Assembly: GCA_029063275.1 (NCBI GenBank)
Contig: JAIDOO010000077.1
Span: 1 to 15,125 of the forward strand
Source: Clostridia bacterium
GTDB lineage: Bacteria; Bacillota; Clostridia; Christensenellales; Borkfalkiaceae
Reading direction: 5' to 3'
Length of the DNA: 15,125 nucleotides
Below are positions 1 to 6,700 of this stretch, in pieces (the stretch's first letter is position 1; every line of letters starts with the position of its first letter). A program made the position numbers and the translations under genes. Below the pieces are notes generated by a model, which had not been told where the DNA came from, did not search any database, and worked only from the letters and a program-made list of their open reading frames with translations.

Positions 1-545
1 TAAGGGAACACTGCGAGAAGTGGAAGAAGGAAACGGGGCTGGGCTTCGGACTCTACGGCACGCCCGCAGAATCGCTTTGCTACCGCTTTGCAAGAATCGA
101 CCAGGCGAAGTACGGCGATATTCCCGACGTTACCGACAAGGGCTATTACACCAACAGCTATCACGTTGACGTGCGCGAAAAAATCGACGCATTCTCGAAA
201 TTCACATTCGAAAGCCAATTCCAGCAGATTTCTTCGGGCGGCGCGATTTCTTACGTCGAAATCCCCAATATGCGCCACAACCTTACCGCTATGGAGGACG
301 TGGTAAAATTCATTTACGACAATATCCAGTACGCGGAATTCAATACAAAGAGCGACTATTGCCACGTCTGCGGTTTTGACGGCGAAATTTTAATAAACGA
401 GGACAACGAGTGGGAGTGCCCCTGCTGTCATAATAAAGACCAGCGCAAAATGAACGTAACCCGCCGCACCTGCGGATATCTGGGCGAAAATTTCTGGAAC
501 GTCGGAAAGACCAAGGAAATCAAGGCAAGAGTTCTGCATCTGTAA
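1..545 (+). CDS. nrdD: Anaerobic (class III) ribonucleoside-triphosphate reductase, C-terminal part; 5' end outside window
   Basis: This is the last ~180 residues of the glycyl-radical enzyme that reduces ribonucleoside triphosphates to dNTPs without oxygen. The frame is open from the window edge (first full codon at 3). Family landmarks seen: TPAESLCYRFARID, GYYTNSYHVDV, and FESQFQQISSGGAISYVE. A zinc site follows, made of CHVC (YCHVCGF) and CPCC, and then the glycyl-radical loop RTCGYLG. The radical glycine should be the codon at 474-476. Family members usually have RVCGYLG, so Thr for Val is a mild variation. The protein ends KARVLHL and stops with TAA. The activase nrdG follows about 170 bases downstream on the same strand, the standard pairing. 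The function call is secure; the start, ATP cone and active-site cysteines lie outside the window. Confidence 0.97.
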   Translation, partial: REHCEKWKKETGLGFGLYGTPAESLCYRFARIDQAKYGDIPDVTDKGYYTNSYHVDVREKIDAFSKFTFESQFQQISSGGAISYVEIPNMRHNLTAMEDVVKFIYDNIQYAEFNTKSDYCHVCGFDGEILINEDNEWECPCCHNKDQRKMNVTRRTCGYLGENFWNVGKTKEIKARVLHL

Positions 546-605
546 ATTATGTATTCACTGCTTTGAGCTTTAAACTAAAATTCAGCTGACTTGCGGATAG
601 CCGGG

Positions 606-700
606 CAAGCGGGAAGAAATAAAGATACGGCGCAAAGCCTAAGGCTTTAAGTTTGACGAGCGAGAAGCAAATCAAGCGGTTAGGTAATAAAGATACACGG
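606..700 (+). repeat. Imperfect direct repeat in the nrdD-nrdG spacer
   Basis: Two copies of a 25-28 base element lie at 606-630 and 673-700, 67 bases apart. Both begin CAAGCGG and both end in AATAAAGATAC followed by GG, or ACGG in the second copy. They differ in the middle four bases and by a two-base insertion near the end. The second copy lies just upstream of the preferred nrdG start at 716. It would be coding if the alternative TTG start at 653 were used. No known nrd regulator site (for example the NrdR box) was recognised in it. Function unknown. Confidence 0.5.
634..648. promoter_or_regulatory. 15-bp perfect dyad upstream of nrdG
   Basis: AAAGCCTAAGGCTTT reads as two exact 7-base arms around one central A. 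It lies in the nrdD-nrdG spacer between the two copies of the direct repeat, and overlaps the AAGG that could serve as ribosome binding site for a TTG at 653. The one-base centre argues against a stable RNA hairpin and is more like a protein-binding dyad, but a 15-base dyad can occur by chance. No regulator is assigned. Confidence 0.3.
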
Positions 701-715
701 TTAAGCGGTACGCTT

Positions 716-1249
716 ATGAATTATGCAAATATAAAATGGTACGATATTTCAAACGGACCCGGGGTAAGGGTGTCGCTGTACGTCAGCGGTTGCAGAAACC
801 ACTGTAAAAACTGTTTCAACCCCGAAACCTGGGATTTTTCGTACGGCAAAGTCTTTACCAAAAAGGTAGAAAACCAAATAATCGCAGGGCTCGCGCCCGA
901 CTATATCAAGGGCTTCACCCTCTTAGGCGGCGACCCGTTCGAGCCCGAAAACGCGGAAGCCCTGGCTCCCTTCCTCGAAAGATTGCGCGAACGCTACCCG
1001 GATAAATCATTCTGGTGCTACACCGGCTACGACTACGAGCGCGACTTGCTTACGGGCAACAAGGGCGATATGGACACCATACTGCGTATACTCAATTGCC
1101 TTGATGTTTTGGTTGACGGCAGATTTATCGAAGAAAAAAAGGACTTAAACCTCTTGTTCCGCGGCTCGTCAAACCAGCGCGTTATACTCGTAAAACCCTC
1201 GCTGGAAACGGACGACGTGGTTTTGTGGGATGAAAAAACGGTAGTATAA
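716..1249 (+). CDS. nrdG: Anaerobic ribonucleotide reductase activating protein (radical SAM)
   Basis: The activase uses S-adenosylmethionine and a [4Fe-4S] cluster to install the glycyl radical on NrdD. The product is 177 aa. The cluster motif CRNHCKNC is at residues 26-33 (C26, C30, C33, the CxxxCxxC of radical SAM enzymes). It is preceded by NGPGVRVSLYVSGC, and followed by the SAM-binding glycine motif LLGGDPFEPEN and the late VDGRF segment, both typical of NrdG. The ATG at 716 gives MNYANIKWYDISNGPG, the usual NrdG N-terminus. The frame stays open to a TTG at 653 with an AAGG upstream, but those extra 21 residues are not family-like and cover a repeated DNA element. A clear Shine-Dalgarno for 716 is not evident, so the start is less certain than the identity. 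It probably works in one transcription unit with nrdD. Confidence 0.95.
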   Translation: MNYANIKWYDISNGPGVRVSLYVSGCRNHCKNCFNPETWDFSYGKVFTKKVENQIIAGLAPDYIKGFTLLGGDPFEPENAEALAPFLERLRERYPDKSFWCYTGYDYERDLLTGNKGDMDTILRILNCLDVLVDGRFIEEKKDLNLLFRGSSNQRVILVKPSLETDDVVLWDEKTVV

Positions 1250-1398
1250 AACCACAATATATACTTCGCAATACGTCGTTACGCTTGCGTTTTGTTTTGG
1301 TCGTGTACGCAAAGTACACCCCCTGCAACGAATCCGCGCGTGCCTTGTCTTGCCCGTATCTCTGCGGTTTTATTAAAAAATAATCAGGAAAAAAACAA
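1250..1398. other. Non-coding spacer between nrdG and dut with a small hairpin; possibly an interspersed intergenic repeat
   Basis: No credible gene is seen in these 149 bases. The section 1260-1370 is richer in G+C than its A/T-rich ends. It contains an exact inverted repeat, GTGTAC-GCAAA-GTACAC (1303-1319), and a short ACGC-TT-GCGT (4-bp stem) followed by a T-rich stretch, which could be a weak nrdG terminator. The makeup resembles the interspersed intergenic repeats of some Clostridia genomes, but only one copy is in this window, so that is a guess. The end, AATCAGGAAAAAAACAA, supplies an AGGA ribosome binding site for dut. Confidence 0.35.
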
Positions 1399-1836
1399 AT
1401 GAAAGTAGGCATTAAAAAACTCAGCGAAAAAGCTATTATTCCCTCTTACGGCAGCGAGTTTGCCGCGGGCGCGGATTTGTACGCGTGCATTGACGGCGAT
1501 TTGGAAATCAAACCCCACGAAACGGCGTTAATCCCCACGGGCATAGCCTTAGAGCTTCCGCTCGGCTATGCGGGTCTTATCTATGCAAGGAGCGGACTTG
1601 CGACAAAAAAGGGTCTTGCCCCCGCCAACAAGGTCGGCGTTGTAGACTGCGATTACCGAGGCGAGGTCAAGGTTGCGCTTCACAACCACTCTGAAGCGGC
1701 GCAGACGGTTGCCGTCGGCGAAAGAGTAGCCCAGCTTGTGATAACGCCCTATCTTGCGGCGGAGTTCGTTTTAAAGGACGAGCTCTCCGAAACCGTGCGC
1801 GGAAGCGGCGGCTTCGGCTCGACGGGAAGAAAATAA
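1399..1836 (+). CDS. dut: Trimeric dUTPase (deoxyuridine 5'-triphosphate nucleotidohydrolase)
   Basis: The enzyme hydrolyses dUTP to dUMP and pyrophosphate. This keeps uracil out of DNA and supplies the thymidylate precursor. At 145 aa it has the normal size of the homotrimeric family, and all five motifs are present in order: AGADLYA (23-29), RSGLATKKG (64-72), GVVDCDYRGEV (80-90, with catalytic-type Asp83 and the uracil-pocket Tyr86), GERVAQLV, and the flexible C-terminal RGSGGFGSTG (134-143) that closes over the phosphates. The protein is cytoplasmic and looks intact. The ATG at 1399 follows an AGGA. Its place after nrdD-nrdG groups three dNTP-supply functions on one strand, and a terminator follows directly. 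Confidence 0.97.
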   Translation: MKVGIKKLSEKAIIPSYGSEFAAGADLYACIDGDLEIKPHETALIPTGIALELPLGYAGLIYARSGLATKKGLAPANKVGVVDCDYRGEVKVALHNHSEAAQTVAVGERVAQLVITPYLAAEFVLKDELSETVRGSGGFGSTGRK

Positions 1837-1848
1837 AACCGGATTTTT

Positions 1849-1877
1849 CGGCGCGCCCTTTCGGGCGCGCCGTTTAT
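1849..1877 (+). terminator. Rho-independent terminator after dut
   Basis: A perfect 10-bp G+C stem (CGGCGCGCCC / GGGCGCGCCG at 1849-1858 and 1863-1872) with a TTTC loop is followed by TTTAT. The U tract is short but the stem is very strong. It lies 12 bases after the dut stop and 24 bases before the next promoter, so it separates the nrdDG-dut block from the glucokinase operon. Confidence 0.88.
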
Positions 1878-1900
1878 AATCTTTGCCGTTAAATTAAAGA

Positions 1901-1929
1901 TTGACATATCGTCGTAAAGAGAGTATACT
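1901..1929 (+). promoter_or_regulatory. SigA/sigma-70 promoter of the glcK-rex-RND operon
   Basis: The -35 box TTGACA (1901-1906) is an exact consensus match. The -10 box TATACT (1924-1929) matches five of six bases. The spacer is exactly 17 bases. Transcription should start near 1936, giving a leader of about 20 bases that carries GGAGG (1948-1952) five bases... upstream of the ATG at 1957 (spacer AAAA). This is a strong, apparently constitutive promoter. No clear operator dyad overlaps it. Confidence 0.88.
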
Positions 1930-1956
1930 TATACAAAAGGCTTCGACGGAGGAAAA

Positions 1957-2886
1957 ATGTCTTACTATATCGGAATTGACGTTGGCGGAACAACTGTCAA
2001 AGGAGCGGTCATCGACTCGAACGGCGCTCTGCTTGCGGAGGGGAGCGTTCCCACCGTTTTGGGCGACGTAGCGCAGAACGTGGATTCGCTTGTTTCTATG
2101 CTGACGGAAAAGGCGGGCGGCGTAACTGTGGACGGCATTGGCATCGGTTGTGCCGGTATGATCGACTCCGAAGCGGGTACCGTTGTTTTTGCGGGAAACC
2201 TCGATTTAAAGGATTATCCCCTTGCCGAACGCGTCCTGCGCGAAACGGGTCTGCCCGTAAAAATCACAAACGACGCAAACGCGGCGGCTCTCGGCGAAGC
2301 GAAGTTCGGCGCGGGCAAGCATTATAAGGACAGTATACTCGTAACGCTCGGAACGGGCGTGGGCGGAGGTATAGTAATCGGCGGAAAATTGTACGAGGGC
2401 TATAAATCGGCGGGCGCGGAAATAGGGCATATGGTAATAGAGCGCGGCGGTGATTTGTGCACCTGCGGCAGGCGCGGCTGTTTCGAAGCTTACTCGTCCG
2501 CGGCGGCGCTTATCCGCCGCACCAAATGGGCTATGGAAGAGGACGCAGGCTCAAAAATGTGGACTGTATGTACCTCGGATACCGTAACCGGCAAAACCGC
2601 GTTTGATTTTGCCGACAGCGACTACTCTGCAAAACAGGTCGTGGATTGGTATATAGACCGCCTTGCGTGCGGACTTGTCAACCTTGCAAATATCTTCCGT
2701 CCGCAGGTTATTATGCTCGGCGGCGGAGTATCAAACGAGGGCGAAAGGTTGCTTACGCCCTTAAAACAGAAATTCGAAAAACATCTTTTCGGCGGCACGG
2801 CGCACGCGCCGGTCGCTTTGAAAATAGCTTCGCTCGGCAACAGGGCGGGCGTTTACGGCGCGGCGGCGCTTTTTATAGAGGATTGA
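1957..2886 (+). CDS. glcK: ROK-family glucokinase
   Basis: The protein phosphorylates glucose to glucose-6-phosphate with ATP in the cytoplasm, the entry step for glucose not imported by a PTS. At 309 aa it has normal ROK length. Landmarks: the N-terminal ATP-binding loop GIDVGGTTVKGAV (about 6-18), the catalytic-type Asp106 in ITNDANAAALGE, the glycine-rich LVTLGTGVGGG, and the ROK signature with zinc ligands His158 (EIGHM) and Cys168, Cys170, Cys175 (CTCGRRGC). There is no N-terminal helix-turn-helix, so it is a kinase and not a NagC/XylR-type repressor. The EIGHM context fits glucokinases, although other hexose kinases of the family are not excluded. It is the first gene of the operon, and rex starts one base after its stop. 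Confidence 0.9.
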   Translation: MSYYIGIDVGGTTVKGAVIDSNGALLAEGSVPTVLGDVAQNVDSLVSMLTEKAGGVTVDGIGIGCAGMIDSEAGTVVFAGNLDLKDYPLAERVLRETGLPVKITNDANAAALGEAKFGAGKHYKDSILVTLGTGVGGGIVIGGKLYEGYKSAGAEIGHMVIERGGDLCTCGRRGCFEAYSSAAALIRRTKWAMEEDAGSKMWTVCTSDTVTGKTAFDFADSDYSAKQVVDWYIDRLACGLVNLANIFRPQVIMLGGGVSNEGERLLTPLKQKFEKHLFGGTAHAPVALKIASLGNRAGVYGAAALFIED

Positions 2887-2887
2887 T

Positions 2888-3499
2888 ATGAACAAAGACA
2901 TACCCGTAATTTCACTGCAAAGACTGCCGGTGTATTTAAACTATCTCAAAGGCTTGCCCGAGGAAGAAAAATTCGTTTCCTCCAAAAGCATTGCCGACGC
3001 TTTGGATATGGGCGAGGTTCTTGTAAGAAAGGACTTGGCTTATACGGCGGCGGTCGGAAAACCCCGCGTGGGCTATGCAAGACGCGAGCTTATCGAAGCG
3101 CTGGAAGAATACCTTTGCTGTAACGGCAAGCGTTGCGCCGTGCTGGTCGGCGTTGGCGCGCTTGGCAGGGCGGTTTTAAGCTACGGCGGTTTCAGAAACT
3201 ACGGCATAGAGATAGACGGCGCTTTTGACAGCGACCCTGCAAAAATAGGCACCGATGTCGCGGGCAGAAAGGTTTTAGGCTTAGACGATATGAAGAGCGA
3301 GATTGAAAGACTGGGCGCCGAGCTTGCTATTTTGTGCGTGCCCGCACCCTGCGCCCAGGAAGTCGCGGACGAGCTTTGCGCCTGCGGCGTAAAGGCGGTT
3401 TTAAACTTTGCCCCCGTGCTGATAAAGGTAGGGGAAGGAACGGTGGTCCGCCATATCGACGTTGCGGCAAACCTTGCAATTCTTTCAAGTATGATTTAA
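2888..3499 (+). CDS. rex: Rex-family redox-sensing transcriptional repressor
   Basis: Rex proteins bind DNA when NAD+ is high and release it when NADH rises, switching on fermentation and hydrogenase genes. At 203 aa the length is normal. An N-terminal winged helix (about 1-80, with VSSKSIADAL and VRKDLAY) is followed by a Rossmann domain. That domain has the dinucleotide loop GVGALGRA (88-95), AFDSDPAKIGTDVAGRKV, the ILCVPAPCAQEVADEL helix, and a C-terminal LNFAPVLIKV...VRHIDVAANLAILS, all in family order. The recognition region is unusual: the common QVRKDLSYFGxFG is here LVRKDLAYTAAVG. Start: the ATG at 2888, with AGAGGA at 2877-2882 inside the end of glcK. Translation is probably coupled to glcK, which ties the sensor to sugar entry. 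The divergence could mean a Rex paralogue with changed operator preference. Confidence 0.9.
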   Translation: MNKDIPVISLQRLPVYLNYLKGLPEEEKFVSSKSIADALDMGEVLVRKDLAYTAAVGKPRVGYARRELIEALEEYLCCNGKRCAVLVGVGALGRAVLSYGGFRNYGIEIDGAFDSDPAKIGTDVAGRKVLGLDDMKSEIERLGAELAILCVPAPCAQEVADELCACGVKAVLNFAPVLIKVGEGTVVRHIDVAANLAILSSMI

Positions 3500-3520
3500 T
3501 AATTTTGTTTCAGGTATATT

Positions 3521-3790
3521 ATGGACGAAAAAAATATTTACGCTCAAAAACTGGCAAAGCGCGCGGAAACGGGACTTGCCGTAATAAAAATACTCTTTTT
3601 TATAAGTCTTGCGGCGGCGCTCGGGCTTGTGATTTTTTCGATAACGGCGTTTACCGTTATTGACGACGCCGAGGCAAAGCTTATCGGCTTTGCCGTGTTT
3701 ATAGCGGTTATAGCGGCGCTAATTATCGCAGTTGCCGTGTGCTTTGCCGTGGCTAAAATAAGCTTGATTAAACTTAAAAAAATGGAATAA
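3521..3790 (+). CDS. Small two-helix membrane protein, function unknown
   Basis: The product is 89 aa and is not recognised as a named family. A short charged N-terminus (about 1-19, Lys/Arg/Glu rich) is followed by two long hydrophobic stretches (about 20-47 and 54-83). A brief acidic turn with IDDAEAK joins them, and the end is basic (KLKKME). The positive-inside rule suggests both ends are cytoplasmic, with the acidic turn outside. It begins 21 bases after rex and stops four bases before the GTG of the RND permease, so it is very likely translated with the pump. It could be a small accessory subunit of the pump, in the spirit of AcrZ in Escherichia coli, though no sequence likeness to AcrZ is claimed. 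Its ribosome binding site is weak (an AGG at 3512-3514). Confidence 0.75.
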   Translation: MDEKNIYAQKLAKRAETGLAVIKILFFISLAAALGLVIFSITAFTVIDDAEAKLIGFAVFIAVIAALIIAVAVCFAVAKISLIKLKKME

Positions 3791-3794
3791 AACT

Positions 3795-6700
3795 GTGAGA
3801 AAATTTTTCGCTTTTATTATAAGACAATCGGTAGCGGTTGTCTTAATCTCTTTATTCATACTGGGCTTCGGCGTGTGGTCTACGGCGAATATGTCAATCA
3901 ACCTGTTGCCCGATATAAACGTGCCCGTAATATGCGTCCAGGTCGTGTATGCGGGCGCAAACGCTTCTACCGTTGAAAAGGACGTAACCGAAAAGGTCGA
4001 GGACGGTCTTTCGTCGCTCGGCGGCGTTACCGACGTAATGAGTTACTCCTACGACAATCTTTCGGCGGTTGTTTTGTATTTCGATTACGACACCGATACA
4101 ACCGCAAAAAAGAGCGAAATCCAGAGCAAGCTTAACGCGGTGGACCTGCCCGACGGCGTTTCGACCACGGTTTACGACGTGGATTTGAACGCAGAGCCCC
4201 TTGCGGTGCTTTCGCTGACCTCCGCCGACGGGCTTGACGAGGCGTACGCGCGTGCGAAAGAGCTTTCCGACAGGCTTTCGGCAATAGACGGGGTTGAAAG
4301 CGTCGAGCTGAAGGGCGGCGCGGACAAGACTTATTTAATTCAGCCCTTTGCGGGTCTGGAACTTATAAGCCCGCTTTTGGTCGAAGCCTTTTCTTACGGT
4401 TCGCTGGATTTGCCCCTCGGCTCAGTAACCGAAAACGGCGGCGTGCAGATTAAAAACGAGTCCGACATATCTTGCAGGGAGGACATCGACAATATGCCCG
4501 TGGAGCTCCCGTCAAATCTTATAAGCCTGCTTGCTTCGGTAAAGCAGGTTATGGGATATTACGAGGACTCGACCGTTCAAGACCTTGAAAAATTAAGGGA
4601 CGATTTGGGCGCGGGCGTTTTAACCGTTTTAAACGATTTGGGAAATTTAAGCGCGGAAGAAATTGACGACCTGTCCGACCTTAAAACCTATATGAACATA
4701 GGGAGCACCTATACGGCGCAACAGCTTAAAAGCTTCCGGACGAGCCGTTATTACAACGAGCTTAAAAAGCAGGTGGTAAACGACGACGGCACGCCCAAAA
4801 CAGACGAAGAGCTTGAGGACCTTGCCAAAGACATCAATTCGCAGGTAAACCTGCCGATAACGGTGTCGGCGGATCTTTTACGCGTTGTCCGCGACGATAA
4901 GTTAAACGATATTATCGGCTTCCGCGAGTGGCTGGAAGAAACGGACGGATATAAAGAAAAAAACGACAACAACGAGTTTTACGAGCTGACCAACGACGAT
5001 TACTTTGTACTCGAAACGGAGTACGTCAAGGTGTATGCGGATATTTACGCAAAAGCTGAGAGCGGCGAAATTACTCGGGACGAAGCGGATGAAAAAATAT
5101 ACGCAAACATAGATTTTGCCAAACAGACTTCGGCAACGGGGCTTGGAAACATAGCTAAGAAAAAGCGGGACGAGGGCGCCGCTTACAATCCTACGAACGC
5201 CGAATGCGCGCTTTTATTTTCGGGTACGACCCTGTCTGAGGAGCATCCCATAATAATGTCTCCTACGTTTATGGCGTTTGTACGAAGTGAAAACTACGAC
5301 GAAAATATGCAGACGCTGATAGATACGCGCGGCGCACTTTATGACGAAAATTACGACGGGGACAGCGGGGAAGAAGCTCCTATAACCGCCAGACAGTGGA
5401 ACGGACTTTATTGCTCGTTAAAGCTGAACGGCGTGTTTGACTTTAAACTTTCGGAGCAACTCTTTCAGTTTATAATCGATACCGATTTTACCGACCTCAA
5501 CGCAAACGGCGGTAAGGTAGTAAAGGTGAGCGACGTAGCAAATATAACCGTTGACCTTACATATGCTTCGTATGCGTACTACTTCGACGGCAGTGTGAAT
5601 ATCGCCGACGGGATAGTAATAAATATCTACAAATCCAACGGCGCAAACTCTTCAAAGGTGGTTGAGAGGGTCAAGGCGGTGTACGCAGAGGTTGCCGCCG
5701 AGGAGGGTTATAGCGCAACTATAAACCTTTTGGACGACCAGTCGGAGTTTATCTCGGACTCGGTTTCAAACGTGCTTATCAGTATGCTGATTGGCGGCGT
5801 GCTTGCGATAATCATTATTTTCCTGTTCCTTAAAAAAGTGCGCACCTCGCTGGTCATTGCAATTACCATGCCCCTTTCGGTACTTGCCGCGTTAATTTGT
5901 CTTTTCCTTTTGGGCGTTACGCTGAATATGGTGTCTTTGGGCGGACTTGCCGTGGGTATTGGTATGCTCGTGGATAACTCTATCGTGGTTATAGAGGCTA
6001 TCACCAAGCACCGCGACAACGGAAAGGACGCGTTCAACGCCGCGGTTGACGGAACCTGCGAGGTCGGCGGCGCGCTGTTCGGCTCGACGGTTACAACAGT
6101 CTGCGTGTTCATACCCATTATGTTCGCGGGCGGACTTACGGCTGAAATCTTCACCGACCTGGCGCTTGCGGTCATATTCTCGCTGACCTTCTCGCTGTTG
6201 GTGGCTGTTACGGTAATTCCCACGCTTTACACGCTTTTCTGCGGCGGCAGACGGATTTTGAAAGAAAATGCGCCCAGGCGTAAAATGCCCGTTCCCGTAG
6301 AAGAGCAAGCCGCGCCCGTACAGGCGGAGACTGAAAAGAAAAAATCCTTCCGTGAAAAAATTGCGGTACTTAAAAAACCCGTCGTAATGGACGGCTGTAC
6401 AAGGGCGTACTCAAAAGTTCTTCCCAAAGTCCTGTCGCAAAAACTCGTAACTATTCTGGTTGCGGCGGTGGTTTTCGGCGCGAGCATAGGACTGCTGTTT
6501 TTGACGGGCACGGAATTTTTGCCCTCGATTGACAAGGGGCAGATAGAAGTTTCCATGACCTATTCGGGCGCGAGTCTGGAAGAGGTGCAGGACGACGTTC
6601 TCGAATTCTCTAAACGCATATCCGAAGAGGTGGACGGAATAGATTATCTTTCGGCGAGCATAGGCAAAAACGGTCTGCTTGCGCTGAGCGATTCGGGAAT

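Noticed and set aside
88..306. 72-codon open frame overlapping the nrdD end
   Set aside because: It is a shadow in another frame of nrdD, whose own frame carries the conserved glycyl-radical enzyme sequence throughout.
1303..1319. GTGTAC-GCAAA-GTACAC as the terminator of nrdG
   Set aside because: The stem is only six pairs and is followed by C-rich sequence, not a U tract.
5708..6556. Minus-strand open frames inside the RND gene
   Set aside because: They lie over conserved transmembrane helices and the proton-relay motif of the pump and have no ribosome binding site or known domain.
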